64,000 bases of DNA from Ignatzschineria indica (GCF_003121925.1 NZ_QEWR01000003.1:186001-250000); one strand, 5' to 3'; positions 48,281 to 58,143 are shown, counted from the first letter of the stretch. Notes: generated by a model not told the origin, from the letters alone. Numbers and translations: made by a program.

Positions 48281-49846
48281 ATGCAAAAAGTACACCCTCT
48301 CAAAAAAGCGGCAACTCTCTTTATTGCCGCTTTTTCTTTATCCTCAATCATCGCTGTGGCAGAGACCGTTCCCGAAAAGATCACCATTATCGATAACACC
48401 TATGAAACAGAGCTTGATAATGGCTTAAAAGTGATCGTTAGAGCCGATCATCGCGCACCTGTTGTCACTTCAATGGTCTGGTATAAGGTTGGATCGGTAG
48501 ATGAACCCCGAGGTTTAGGCGGCATCTCCCATATGTTAGAGCATATGATGTTTAAAGGTACCGACACTTTAGGCCCTAATGAGCACTCAATGATTATTGC
48601 CAATCTCGGCGGTCGAGATAATGCTTTTACCTCTACTGACTATACTGCCTACTTTGAAAATCTGCCGGCATGGGAGCTTGAAACAGCGCTCAAATTAGAG
48701 GCAGATCGTATGCAGAACTTAGAACTTCGAGCCGAAGATTTTGCACCTGAACGACTTGTTGTTGCAGAAGAGCGTCGTCAACGCACCGATAGCAATCCTC
48801 AAGCACAGCTCTATGAAGCTTTTAATGCTAACCTCTTTACCACAAGTGCATATCGTAATCCGGTGATCGGTTGGATGCCGGAGATTGAAGGATGGACCTT
48901 AGAAGATCTTGCGAATTGGTATCAACAATTTTACGCACCCAATAATGCAACGGTAGTGATTGTCGGCGATGTGGATCCAGAAAAAACGATCGCACTTGTT
49001 GAGCAATACTTTGGGGAGATTCCACCGAGTGAAAATATTACTCGTCCTTACAACTTTGAAGTTGCACAACAGGGCGAGAAGCGGATCGACCTTGCGATTC
49101 CCGCTAATATGCCCCTTCTCTTTATGGGATATAAAGTCCCTAGTATCAATGAAGTTGATGCCACAGAAAATCAAGAGGCAGATGCCCTTCTCCTTGCCTC
49201 ACTCATTTTAGATGGTACCTCCTCATCCCGCCTTCCTAAGCGTTTAGTCCGCGATGAGCAGATCGCCTTAGAAGCAGGGAGTTACTACAACTATGGAGCG
49301 CGCTATACAACACCCTTCACCTTTGTAGCGGTTCCGGCAGAAGGGATCTCTCTTGCACAAATAGAACAGGCCTTAAAAGAGGAGATTGCGCTTCTTCAAA
49401 ATGAATTAGCCTCAGAAGAGGAGATTGAGCGCATTATTGGCCTCTATGAAGCAGGTAATATCTACAGCAAAGACTCTGTTGCATCCCAAGCGATGTTAAT
49501 TGGACAAGCAGAAACAACCGGTGAAGGTTGGCAAAATGCAGAAAATCGTATTGAGCGTCTCAAAAAGGTAACACCAGAGATGATTCGACAAGTGGCCCAA
49601 AAATATCTCAATGATGAGCAAGCCACGATCGCAACGCTCCATCCGCAACAAGCCTCGATCGAAAGCTCGCCAACAAAGAGAGATGAAATATCCGATGTAG
49701 AGACATCTGATGGGGCGACGCCTGACAGGGAGATCGACATTAAAACGGTCGGGAGCACTGAAGAAAATTCACCTTCAGAGAAGAGCGAAGCTCAAGAGAC
49801 ACAAAAGGCTCTAGAGACGCCAGAGACTCCGGAAACCACCATCTGA
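48281..49846 (+). CDS. M16-family zinc metallopeptidase, catalytic member
   Basis: A 521-residue insulinase-family protease with a signal peptide (cleavage near AVAET). The inverted zinc motif HMLEHMMF (HxxEH) has the downstream Glu in LEADRMQNLEL. It has the usual M16 N- and C-terminal halves, ending with an acidic Glu/Thr/Pro-rich tail (about 455-521) that looks disordered. An AGGAGGAG ribosome site is unusually strong. The next gene encodes its probable non-catalytic partner; such pairs form a periplasmic heterodimeric protease. Confidence 0.93.
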   Translation: MQKVHPLKKAATLFIAAFSLSSIIAVAETVPEKITIIDNTYETELDNGLKVIVRADHRAPVVTSMVWYKVGSVDEPRGLGGISHMLEHMMFKGTDTLGPNEHSMIIANLGGRDNAFTSTDYTAYFENLPAWELETALKLEADRMQNLELRAEDFAPERLVVAEERRQRTDSNPQAQLYEAFNANLFTTSAYRNPVIGWMPEIEGWTLEDLANWYQQFYAPNNATVVIVGDVDPEKTIALVEQYFGEIPPSENITRPYNFEVAQQGEKRIDLAIPANMPLLFMGYKVPSINEVDATENQEADALLLASLILDGTSSSRLPKRLVRDEQIALEAGSYYNYGARYTTPFTFVAVPAEGISLAQIEQALKEEIALLQNELASEEEIERIIGLYEAGNIYSKDSVASQAMLIGQAETTGEGWQNAENRIERLKKVTPEMIRQVAQKYLNDEQATIATLHPQQASIESSPTKRDEISDVETSDGATPDREIDIKTVGSTEENSPSEKSEAQETQKALETPETPETTI

Positions 49847-49869
49847 TGCTGCTTTAAAAAGGAATGATT

Positions 49870-51228
49870 ATGAGAAAGATTATCAGAAAGTTAATAACAA
49901 CCCTCCTCGTCACAGTCACGCTTTTTAGCACCGTAATCGCGCAGGCTGCAACTGATGTTGAGACTTGGCGTACCGATGAAGGTGCTGAAGTCTACTACCT
50001 TCATGCACCTGAAATTCCGATGGTGGATCTAATCCTCTCACTAGAGGCGGGATCGATTCGTGAAGGCGATAGCTATGGTTTAGCAGCAATGACTGCCAAT
50101 ATGGTCACCTCTGGAACACAATCGCTCGATGAGGAGGCGCTCCTATTAAAACTCGATCAGTTACAGAGTTCGATAGACGCTTCAAGCTCTACTTACCACA
50201 CCCTCTTCTCGCTTCGCTCATTGAGTCGTGAGGATCAGCTCAATTCAACATTAGGGGTTCTCTATGAGATGTTACAATCCCCTCGCTTTGATGAAAAAGT
50301 CTTCAAAAGAGAGGTTGCCCAAGCGATCGATAGTCAAAAAGCACGCCTTGATAATCCATCTGCAATTGCAAATGAGCTCTACTACGCTGCGCTCTACCCC
50401 AATAGCGTTATTGGCGCAACATCAGAGATGTTACAAAAATCACTTGCAAAGATGAGCCTTGGTGATGTGAAAGCCTTCCAGGAACAATATTACGATGCTC
50501 ATGGTGCAAAGATTATCTTTGTCGGGGATATCTCTGAAGAGGAAGCGAAGAAAGTTGCCACAAAAATTAGCCAAATTTTAGGTTCTGGTGAGATTCATCC
50601 TGCTATGGCACAGATTGAGCCCGTCACTATGGATCTCACCTATGAGCAATATTACAATAGCCCGCAGACACAAGTGATGATGGGGCAGCCCGCTATCGAT
50701 CGTTTTAGCCCCGATTATCTCCCTTTAATGATCGGCAACCATCTTTTAGGTGGCAGTGGCTTAACTTCGCTCTTGATGACCACAATTCGAGAAAAAGAGG
50801 GGTTAACGTATGGTATCTATAGCCGCTTTGCACCCAATTTTTACGAAGGACCTTTCACTATTAGCTTCTCCACTAAAAATGAGAGCGTTGAAGAGGCGAT
50901 TACTCAGACGAAAGCAGTCGTCAATCAATTTATCAATGAAGGGCCGGATGCAGAGCTATTAGAGCGTGCGAAAAATAACTATATCGGCTCCTTAGTTCTC
51001 GATCTCGATAGTAATCTTAAGTTAGCTTATGCCATCTTAAATCTTGCAACTTATGGATTACCACTCGATTATTATGAGACTTTGCCAGAAAAAGTGAGAG
51101 CAATTACGCCTAAAGAGATTCAGGAAGCCTTTAAGCGTCATGTCAACCCCCAGGAGATGACAACTGTGATCGTCGGTGGATATGTCGCTCCCGACAAAGA
51201 GACAAGAAAACCCTTTAACGACCAGTAA
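49870..51228 (+). CDS. M16-family peptidase-like protein, non-catalytic partner
   Basis: A 452-residue M16-fold protein with a signal peptide (cleavage near AQA-ATD). The HxxEH position reads GLAAMTANM, so the zinc site is lost. The C-terminal half retains GLTYGIYSRF, the R/Y substrate-binding element expected of the partner subunit. I start at the second ATG (49870), which leaves AAAGGA 6 nt upstream; the first ATG at 49864 directly touches that site. It lies 23 bp after the catalytic member. Confidence 0.9.
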   Translation: MRKIIRKLITTLLVTVTLFSTVIAQAATDVETWRTDEGAEVYYLHAPEIPMVDLILSLEAGSIREGDSYGLAAMTANMVTSGTQSLDEEALLLKLDQLQSSIDASSSTYHTLFSLRSLSREDQLNSTLGVLYEMLQSPRFDEKVFKREVAQAIDSQKARLDNPSAIANELYYAALYPNSVIGATSEMLQKSLAKMSLGDVKAFQEQYYDAHGAKIIFVGDISEEEAKKVATKISQILGSGEIHPAMAQIEPVTMDLTYEQYYNSPQTQVMMGQPAIDRFSPDYLPLMIGNHLLGGSGLTSLLMTTIREKEGLTYGIYSRFAPNFYEGPFTISFSTKNESVEEAITQTKAVVNQFINEGPDAELLERAKNNYIGSLVLDLDSNLKLAYAILNLATYGLPLDYYETLPEKVRAITPKEIQEAFKRHVNPQEMTTVIVGGYVAPDKETRKPFNDQ

Positions 51229-51252
51229 TATTGAGGCTTTAGAGGATTTTTA

Positions 51253-51328
51253 TTAACAAAATAGGGTTATCCCCTCTTATCCCCACAAGCTGTGGATAAG
51301 TTTTGGGATAGCCCTATTATATTGTTAA
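51253..51328. other. 76-bp nested palindrome with DnaA-box-like words
   Basis: Outer arms TTAACAA / TTGTTAA and AATAGGGTTATCCC / GGGATAGCCCTATT (one G-T mismatch, 3-nt bulge) enclose an inner inverted pair CTTATCC..GGATAAG around CCACA-AGC-TGTGG. The right inner arm contains the exact DnaA-box sequence TGTGGATAA (TTATCCACA on the minus strand). TTATCCCC appears twice nearby. There is no T-tract. It occupies the 346-bp gap between the M16 pair and yoaA; the remainder of that gap shows no gene. Confidence 0.7.
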
Positions 51329-51574
51329 CCCTCCCCATAAGAATGCGCCTCTCGGAAATTGAGCAATAATAGCTCAGCACAAAGAGTAACATTGTTCTAT
51401 ATTGATTAGTTACCCCCAATATTTATCTTCGCATCTTCTCTCTCTGCATGGTGCTATCCCAATCGCTCGATTGAACTTCTCCTCCTTTGATAACTACCTC
51501 CCGCTTCCCAGAAAAAAACGTTACAATAGTTTCCTCTTATCCTCAGATCAAACCTACGGTAGAGTCAAAATCTT

Positions 51575-53542
51575 ATGAATAGAGATCATATTACCCAGTT
51601 CTTCGCCCAAGATGGGTCATTAAGTAGAGTCATTGATGGCTATCAGCCTCGTGATGAGCAGATTGAGATGGCAGAAGCGATCGCCCTTGCCATTGAGGAG
51701 CAAGACACTTTAATTGTTGAAGCAGGAACAGGAACGGGAAAGACCTTTGCATATCTTGTTCCGGCACTTCTCTCTAAAAAGAAGACTCTTATCTCTACCG
51801 GGACAAAACATCTTCAAGATCAGCTCTATGAGAAGGATATTCCACTCCTTAAAAAGGTGATTAAACACCCTATCTCCACAGCTCTCTTAAAAGGACGCAG
51901 TAACTATCTCTGTCTCTATCGAACAAAGACACTACGCGCACGCGGTCGATTTGAGAATAAGAAACAGGTTGAGCAATTTTTCCGAATTGAGCGCTTTTCC
52001 CAACAAGATCCTATCGGTGATATCACACAGCTCTCCGGCATTACAGAGAGTGAGCTCTGGCCACAAGTTACCTCTACGACTGAAAATTGCCTCCATAATG
52101 AATGTCCTGACTATGAGGAGTGCTTTGTCTTTAAAGCGCGTAAAAAAGCGATGGACTCTGATGTCGTCGTTATTAACCACCATCTCCTCTGCGCCGATTT
52201 AGCACTGAAACAGGATGGTTTTGGGGAGCTTCTTCCCGAAGCGGACATTATTATTATCGATGAAGCCCATCAACTTGCAGAGACTGCCGGACTCTTCTTT
52301 AGCACCCAGATCTCTACGAAACAATTTCATGATTGGATTGATGACCTCAATAAAGCCATTGCGGTCGATGCTCCCGATTTCAGTGGTCACGATACCGCTG
52401 CGGATGCGCTCTTTAAAGCGCTTACTGAACTGCGTAAAGCACTTCCACAATATAATCAGCGTTATGCTTTAACTGAGTTTTCAGACAACCCCATCATTAC
52501 CAATCTCTACCAAGAGATCTATGAGATTCTTAAAACATTATTACAAATTGTTGATCCCCTCAAAGTTCGGGCACAGATCTTTGCTAAATTGATCGATCGC
52601 TTAGAAGAGCTAACAATGACCTGGAAGATTCTCCTTTTAAGTGAGAAGACCCCTGATTCTATCAATGCAATCAATTGGCTTGAGACCTACACATTCAATA
52701 TTACATTTCATTCAACACCGCTCGATATCTCTGAACAGTTTCGAAAAAATAGTGGTCTACTCAATGCAAGTTGGATCTTCACCTCAGCAACATTAGCGGT
52801 CAAAGATGATTTTAGCTATTTTTGCCGCCCATTAGGCTTATCGAAAAAGAATACACTCAAGTTAGAGAGCCCCTTCGATTATCCTCGAACCTCCCTGCTC
52901 TACCATCCAGATCATCTTCCATTGCCGAGCGATCCACGCTTTCTTCCAGAGATGATCGATGCCATTATTCCCATTTTAGAGGTCACTAAAGGACGAGCTT
53001 TTATTCTCTTTACAAGCTACCGAGCGCTCAATGAAGCGAAAGAGCTATTAGGTCGCAAGACCGATTATCCCCTCTTTGTACAGGGTGATCTTCCGAAGAT
53101 GCAACTCATTGAGGAGTTTAAAGAGTCCGGCAATGGCGTTCTTTTAGGAACAATGAGCTTCTGGGAAGGCGTCGATGTGAAAGGCGATGCCCTCTCCTGC
53201 GTTATTATTGAGAAATTCCCCTTCGCCTCTCCCGGTGACCCCATTGAGCAAGCAAAGATGGATCTCATTCGTGAACAAGGTTATGATCCCTTCAATACCT
53301 ACCAACTCCCCAAAGCGATTATTGCGCTCAAACAGGGTGTTGGGCGCCTTATTCGAGATCATGATGATTATGGATTATTGGTGATTGCTGATCCTCGCCT
53401 CTCTAAGAGTCGCTATGGAAAACGATTCCTCGATAGCCTACCACCGATGACAAAAACCTTGAAGCCGGAGAGAATCTCCCGATTTTTTGATTATATCGAA
53501 AGTAGAGATAAGGATAAAAGGAGATTAGAAGAGAGAAAATAG
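51575..53542 (+). CDS. yoaA: DinG-family ATP-dependent helicase YoaA
   Basis: A 655-residue superfamily 2 Fe-S helicase of the XPD/DinG class. Walker A EAGTGTGKT lies near residue 50. Four cysteines (YLCLYR, CLHNECPDYEEC) bind the 4Fe-4S cluster, and the DEAH box is IIIDEAHQLAETAG. Later motifs include FTSATLAVKDDFSYF, LLGTMSFWEGVDVKG and QGVGRLIRDHDDYG. The length fits YoaA (E. coli 636) rather than DinG (716). YoaA works with the polymerase accessory subunit HolC in repairing stalled forks. Confidence 0.92.
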   Translation: MNRDHITQFFAQDGSLSRVIDGYQPRDEQIEMAEAIALAIEEQDTLIVEAGTGTGKTFAYLVPALLSKKKTLISTGTKHLQDQLYEKDIPLLKKVIKHPISTALLKGRSNYLCLYRTKTLRARGRFENKKQVEQFFRIERFSQQDPIGDITQLSGITESELWPQVTSTTENCLHNECPDYEECFVFKARKKAMDSDVVVINHHLLCADLALKQDGFGELLPEADIIIIDEAHQLAETAGLFFSTQISTKQFHDWIDDLNKAIAVDAPDFSGHDTAADALFKALTELRKALPQYNQRYALTEFSDNPIITNLYQEIYEILKTLLQIVDPLKVRAQIFAKLIDRLEELTMTWKILLLSEKTPDSINAINWLETYTFNITFHSTPLDISEQFRKNSGLLNASWIFTSATLAVKDDFSYFCRPLGLSKKNTLKLESPFDYPRTSLLYHPDHLPLPSDPRFLPEMIDAIIPILEVTKGRAFILFTSYRALNEAKELLGRKTDYPLFVQGDLPKMQLIEEFKESGNGVLLGTMSFWEGVDVKGDALSCVIIEKFPFASPGDPIEQAKMDLIREQGYDPFNTYQLPKAIIALKQGVGRLIRDHDDYGLLVIADPRLSKSRYGKRFLDSLPPMTKTLKPERISRFFDYIESRDKDKRRLEERK

Positions 53543-53618
53543 AGCAAAAAATAGAATACAACGGAATCCGATCTATAATTCCCTATAAACGATACGATAC
53601 GACAATATCTTCTACTAA

Positions 53619-53644
53619 TGTTTTCTATCAATGTTTTCTATCAA
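53619..53644. repeat. 13-bp direct repeat upstream of plsY
   Basis: TGTTTTCTATCAA is present twice in tandem. Further degenerate AT-rich copies (ATTTTCTATAGATATTACC) follow toward plsY within the 204-bp gap. Confidence 0.75.
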
Positions 53645-53746
53645 TTATATTTTCTATAGATATTACCAATAGACATTACCTATAGTTATTACTGATATCA
53701 CCCCATTATCGATATTACCCCCCTTTTCCCATAGAGGTTTCATCCC

Positions 53747-54349
53747 ATGAATATCACATTTCTAGGACTCTTCCTGATTGTTGCCGGCTATCTTATCGGC
53801 TCACTCTCATCGGCCATTATTCTCTGTAAACTTGCAGGACTTCCCGACCCGAGAACAGAAGGTTCAGGTAATCCCGGCGCAACTAATGTTATGCGCATCG
53901 GAGGCAAAAAACTTGCCGCACTAACGCTTTTAGGAGATCTCCTCAAAGGCTTAATTCCAGTATTATTAGCAAAGATCTTTGGGCAATCTGCAATCGTTAT
54001 CTCATTGGTTGCCGTGGCCGCCTTTTTAGGACATCTCTACCCGCTCTTTTTCGGCTTTAAAGGGGGTAAAGGGGTTGCTACAGCATTTGGAGCAGTTTTA
54101 GGGCTCAATCCATTTGTCGCACTCTGTGCTTTTGGCGTATGGCTACTGATCTTCTTTATCAGTAAAATTTCCTCTCTCTCGGCATTAACCGCGGCAATCT
54201 CTGTTCCTTTCTTCCTCTTCTTTTTTAACGCACCAACAGCGATTGTTGGGGCGGTGATCTTTATGGATCTCTTCTTAATCTACCGCCACAAGAGCAATAT
54301 TGAGCGCCTTTTACGAGGCGAAGAGGGGAAACTTAAAGCTAAAAAATAG
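53747..54349 (+). CDS. plsY: Glycerol-3-phosphate acyltransferase PlsY
   Basis: Inner-membrane enzyme that acylates glycerol 3-phosphate from acyl phosphate, the first step in phospholipid synthesis. The 200 residues have about five helices and three conserved cytosolic motifs: GSLSSAI, RTEGSGNPGATNVMR, and HLYPLFFGFKGGKGVATAFG. It stands alone between yoaA and rluB. Confidence 0.95.
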   Translation: MNITFLGLFLIVAGYLIGSLSSAIILCKLAGLPDPRTEGSGNPGATNVMRIGGKKLAALTLLGDLLKGLIPVLLAKIFGQSAIVISLVAVAAFLGHLYPLFFGFKGGKGVATAFGAVLGLNPFVALCAFGVWLLIFFISKISSLSALTAAISVPFFLFFFNAPTAIVGAVIFMDLFLIYRHKSNIERLLRGEEGKLKAKK

Positions 54350-54500
54350 CTCAAACAACTCTCAAGAGAGATCAAAATAGAATCGACAGAGAGTGTGAGT
54401 GCCAAAGCTGATCGGAGAGAGAAAATGATTACTATAAATCAGTCGCTCTATCGGCTATAATAAGACCTATTTAATTGAAAATTCCTATTTTAAGGACAGC

Positions 54501-56111
54501 ATGAAAGAACGTTTACAGAAAGTTTTAGCGAACCTAGGATTTGGTTCACGCCGGGAGATTGAGGGTTGGATTAGCGAAGGCCGCATTAAGGTGAATGGCG
54601 AAGTCGCTGAACTCGGTTGCCAAATAGATGGGACAGAGAGTGTCCTCCTAGATGATCGCCGAATTTCTATCGACAAAAGTGAACAAGAGCGCCGTGTCTT
54701 AATCTACTACAAACCAGTTGGTGAGATTACAACGCGCCATGACCCTGAAGGTCGCCCAACAATTTTTGAGAGTCTCCCCTCCATCCGCGATGGCCGCTGG
54801 ATTACAGTGGGACGTCTCGATATTAACACTCAAGGATTACTCCTTGTGACCAATGATGGTGAGCTCGCGCACCGTTTGATGCACCCCTCTCATGAATTAG
54901 AACGTGAATATGCCGTACGTGTTATCGGTGATTTTACCGACGAGATGGCAGATAACATGCGCAATGGTATCGAGTTTGAAGATGGTATCTCAAAATTTGA
55001 AGAGATCCTCTGGTCAGGCGGTACCGGTGCAAACTTCTGGTATCACGTTACCGTCAAAGGTGGAAAGAATCGTGAAGTTCGTCGCCTTTGGGAATCCCAA
55101 GGTTTGATGGTCTCTCGTCTTATCCGTATTCGCTATGGCAATGTGGAGTTACCACCGGGATTACGTGAAGGTCAATTTATCGATATCGACCCAGAAGTCT
55201 TAAAAGAGTTAGTTGAGTCTGTCGGCCTTGAACATCAACACGTTGTTCTCGATGAGAAGCAAGAACGTCAAAGAACAAAAGCACGCCGTATCGGTAGTGT
55301 TCAGGAGCGCCGTCGTGAATTGAGTCGCAGTCCGCGCCCAAGAAGTGATGATCGTGGCGAGCGTAATGATCGCGGTGAGCGCAGTAACTTCGGTCGTAGC
55401 AATGATCGTTTCGAGCGCCGCAATTCATCTGATCGCCCTGATAATCGTGGAGATCGTACAAATCGTGGCGAACGTAGTGATCGCGGTGAGCGCAGTAACT
55501 TCGGTCGTAGCAATGATCGTTTCGAGCGCCGCAATTCATCTGATCGCCCTGATAATCGCGGAGATCGTACAAATCGTGGCGAACGTAGTGATCGCGGTGA
55601 GCGTAGCAACTTCGGTCGTAGCAATGATCGTTTCGAGCGCCGTAATTCATCAGATCGCCCTGATAATCGTGGAGATCGGACAAATCGTGGCGAACGTAGT
55701 GATCGCGGTGAGCGCAGTAACTTCGGTCGTAGCAATGATCGTTTCGAGCGCCGTAATTCATCTGATCGCCCTGATAATCGTGGAGATCGCACAAATCGTG
55801 GCGAACGTAGTGATCGCGGTGAGCGTAGCAACTTCGGTCGTAGCAATGATCGTTTTGAGCGCCGTAATTCATCAGATCGCCCTAATAATCGTGGAGATCG
55901 TACAAATCGTGGCGAACGTAGTGATCGCGGTGAGCGTAGTGATCGTAATAACTTTGGCTCACAAGATTCGCGCCGCCACAATCGTTCAGAAACACGTTCT
56001 TTTAACCGCGACCGCAACGAAGGTCAACGCGGAGCAGGAAGAGGTAGAGATTCCGGTCGAGACTTCAAACGGGATGGGAATCGCGACTCTGACCGCCGAT
56101 CTCGCTCCTAA
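54501..56111 (+). CDS. rluB: 23S rRNA pseudouridine(2605) synthase RluB with repeat tail
   Basis: The N-terminal S4 domain (about 1-48) and the pseudouridine synthase domain with GRLDINTQGLLLV (nucleophile D107) and KGGKNREVRRLWESQG assign it to RluB. The core ends near residue 250. The remaining roughly 285 residues are a highly basic Arg/Asp/Gly/Asn/Ser tail. Five tandem 37-residue repeats (RGERSNFGRSNDRFERRNSS..) and a degenerate end make up most of it. Such tails occur in RluB and RNA helicases but vary in length. An AAGGA site lies 6 nt before the ATG. Confidence 0.93.
   Translation: MKERLQKVLANLGFGSRREIEGWISEGRIKVNGEVAELGCQIDGTESVLLDDRRISIDKSEQERRVLIYYKPVGEITTRHDPEGRPTIFESLPSIRDGRWITVGRLDINTQGLLLVTNDGELAHRLMHPSHELEREYAVRVIGDFTDEMADNMRNGIEFEDGISKFEEILWSGGTGANFWYHVTVKGGKNREVRRLWESQGLMVSRLIRIRYGNVELPPGLREGQFIDIDPEVLKELVESVGLEHQHVVLDEKQERQRTKARRIGSVQERRRELSRSPRPRSDDRGERNDRGERSNFGRSNDRFERRNSSDRPDNRGDRTNRGERSDRGERSNFGRSNDRFERRNSSDRPDNRGDRTNRGERSDRGERSNFGRSNDRFERRNSSDRPDNRGDRTNRGERSDRGERSNFGRSNDRFERRNSSDRPDNRGDRTNRGERSDRGERSNFGRSNDRFERRNSSDRPNNRGDRTNRGERSDRGERSDRNNFGSQDSRRHNRSETRSFNRDRNEGQRGAGRGRDSGRDFKRDGNRDSDRRSRS
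55371..55925 (+). repeat. Five exact-length 111-bp tandem repeats inside rluB
   Basis: Units start at 55371, 55482, 55593, 55704 and 55815. They differ by a handful of mostly synonymous changes; one Asp-to-Asn change occurs in the last unit. Because 111 is divisible by 3, long alternative frames stay open on both strands; these are not genes. Confidence 0.97.
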
Positions 56112-56135
56112 CCCCAGATAGCGGGAATATCTTAT

Positions 56136-56172
56136 AAAGATCTTTTGCATTGCAGGAGGTCTTTATTTATTT
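56136..56172 (+). terminator. Rho-independent terminator of rluB
   Basis: AAAGATCTTTTGC pairs with GCAGGAGGTCTTT (13 bp, with G-U pairs) around a 3-nt ATT loop, followed by ATTTATTTCT. The remaining 321-bp gap to yadG holds only short T/A-rich near-repeats (TTTCAAGG, ATATCAAGATCG). Confidence 0.8.
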
Positions 56173-56432
56173 CTAGCGCTCTCTAAGTTTCAAGGTTTCA
56201 AATTTTAAATTTCAAGGTTTTAAGTTTTGAGAAGAGATCTTAAAAATATCTAATAGAATGATCTCTCAAACATCTACTCACCTATAACAATCGATGAGAT
56301 AGTGCGATTTTAGCCGATAGGCATCAGAGCAGTCGCCCTCGATAACAATATTAATATTAGCCTTAGTGTTACCATTAATATCAAGATCGGTATCAAGATC
56401 GCCATCATCGAACAAACTAATGAGGATCGTTT

Positions 56433-57377
56433 ATGTCAACGCCATTAGCACTCAAAATAACAGATCTAAAAAAACAGTATCAAAATGGGAAAGTTGCCCT
56501 GAAAGGGATCAACCTAGAGGTCAAAGAGGGAGACTTCTTCGCACTATTAGGCCCTAACGGCGCCGGAAAATCGACCACTATCGGCATCATTACCGATCTG
56601 GTACAACCTAGCTCTGGCCATGTTGAGGTCTTTGGGGTCGATACCCAAAAGAATCGTAATCTTGCAAAATCGATGATCGGCTTAGTGCCACAAGAATTTA
56701 ACTTCAATCCCTTCGAACCTTGTGAGGAGATTGTTATTAACCAAGCAGGTTATCTAGGGATTCCTCGAAGTGAAGCGAGAAAACGAACAGCTGAGCTCCT
56801 TAGATTATTAGACCTGACAGATAAAGCAAAAGTGATGGCGCGGGAACTCTCCGGGGGGATGAAGCGCCGTTTGATGATCGCCCGAGCATTAGTCCATAAT
56901 CCTCGTCTTCTTATTCTTGATGAGCCGACTGCCGGCGTTGATATCGAAATTCGAAGACAGACCTGGGAGCTGATGAAGCGGGTCAATGCTGCCGGAACAA
57001 CTATTATTCTGACCACTCACTATTTAGAGGAGGCAGAACAGATGTGTAAAAATATCGCCATTATCAATCATGGAGAGATTGTTCAGCAGAGCTCAATGAG
57101 TGCCCTTCTCCGAGAGTTACAATCAGAATCATTTATTCTCGATCTAAGTGCGCCGGCAACAGAACTACCACAAATCCCAGGAATTGAGCTGAAGCTCATC
57201 GATCCTATGACCTTAGAGGCGGAGATCACCAAGCCACATACGATCAATGATCTCTTTATGGGGCTCAATACTAAAAATATTAAGATCGACACCATGCGAA
57301 ATAAAGCAAATCGTTTAGAGGAGCTCTTCCTTCGCATTACCAATGAACCACAAACAACAGGAGCAAAAGATGAGTAA
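56433..57377 (+). CDS. yadG: ABC transporter ATP-binding protein YadG
   Basis: A 314-residue ABC-2-type ATPase. It has Walker A GPNGAGKST near residue 47, a Q-loop (LVPQEFNFNPF), signature LSGGMKRR, Walker B LLILDEPTAGVD, and the H-loop THYLEEAE. A C-terminal extension of about 80 residues follows. Its stop overlaps the start of the permease gene. With YadH it forms an exporter of unknown substrate. GAGGATC lies before the ATG. Confidence 0.92.
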   Translation: MSTPLALKITDLKKQYQNGKVALKGINLEVKEGDFFALLGPNGAGKSTTIGIITDLVQPSSGHVEVFGVDTQKNRNLAKSMIGLVPQEFNFNPFEPCEEIVINQAGYLGIPRSEARKRTAELLRLLDLTDKAKVMARELSGGMKRRLMIARALVHNPRLLILDEPTAGVDIEIRRQTWELMKRVNAAGTTIILTTHYLEEAEQMCKNIAIINHGEIVQQSSMSALLRELQSESFILDLSAPATELPQIPGIELKLIDPMTLEAEITKPHTINDLFMGLNTKNIKIDTMRNKANRLEELFLRITNEPQTTGAKDE

Positions 57378-58143
57378 CCGCGCTTATTGGATCGCTTTTT
57401 ATACTATTTTGACAAAAGAGATCTATCGTTTTGTTCGTATCTGGCCACAAACATTGCTTCCGCCACTCATCACAACTATTCTCTACTTCCTTATCTTCGG
57501 TAAGGTGATTGGGGATCGTGTTGGTGCAATGGATGGCGTTACTTATGCCCAATTTATCGCACCGGGATTAATTATGATGACTGTGATTAGCAATAGCTAT
57601 TCCAATGTTGTCTCCTCCTTCTTTAGTGCAAAGTACTCTCACCATATTGAAGAGATGTTAGTAGCACCGGTTCCTAATATTGTGATTATTGCCGGCTATG
57701 TTATGGGGGGCGTTGCCCGAGGATTGGCCGTTGGTGGAATTGTCACCATTGTGGCGCTCTTCTTTATCGATATGAAGATCGATAATATCCTTCTGATGCT
57801 ACTCATCTTCCTCCTCACCTCGCTCGTCTTCTCGCTTGCCGGCTTAATTAATGCCATCTTCGCACGAAGCTTCGATGATATCTCTATTATTCCCACCTTT
57901 ATCCTAACGCCACTGACCTATCTTGGGGGTGTCTTCTACTCAGTCTCTCTCTTACCTGAGTTTTGGCAAAATATCTCCTACTTTAACCCGGTACTCTATA
58001 TGGTAAGTGCCTTCCGTTATAGTATTTTAGGAGTTTCCGATATCAATATCTTTACGGCGATTACGCTACTTTTAGGATTTTTTATCGTTCTTTTTTCAGT
58101 CGCTTACTATCTGCTACATAAAGGAACGGGCTTAAAATCATAA
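57370..58143 (+). CDS. yadH: ABC transporter permease YadH
   Basis: A 257-residue ABC-2-type permease with six predicted helices. Strong family stretches are EIYRFVRIWPQTLLPP, FIAPGLIMMTVI, SSFFSAKYSHHIEEMLVAPVP, FDDISIIPTFILTPLTYLGGVFYS and the C-terminal FNPVLYMVSAFRYSILG; these are close to E. coli YadH. The frame opens at 57343, but the ATG at 57370 has CAGGAG 6 nt upstream and overlaps the yadG stop by 8 bp, so I choose it. Confidence 0.92.
   Translation: MSNRAYWIAFYTILTKEIYRFVRIWPQTLLPPLITTILYFLIFGKVIGDRVGAMDGVTYAQFIAPGLIMMTVISNSYSNVVSSFFSAKYSHHIEEMLVAPVPNIVIIAGYVMGGVARGLAVGGIVTIVALFFIDMKIDNILLMLLIFLLTSLVFSLAGLINAIFARSFDDISIIPTFILTPLTYLGGVFYSVSLLPEFWQNISYFNPVLYMVSAFRYSILGVSDINIFTAITLLLGFFIVLFSVAYYLLHKGTGLKS

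Noticed and set aside
51253-51328. Simple terminator for the M16 gene pair
   Set aside because: There is no T-run after either arm, and the element is much longer and more symmetric than needed. I left its function open.
55177-56121. Three long open frames of 231-258 codons overlapping rluB on both strands
   Set aside because: They exist because the 111-bp repeat length is divisible by three and contains no stop in those frames. Their predicted proteins are monotonous, and rluB fully explains the DNA.
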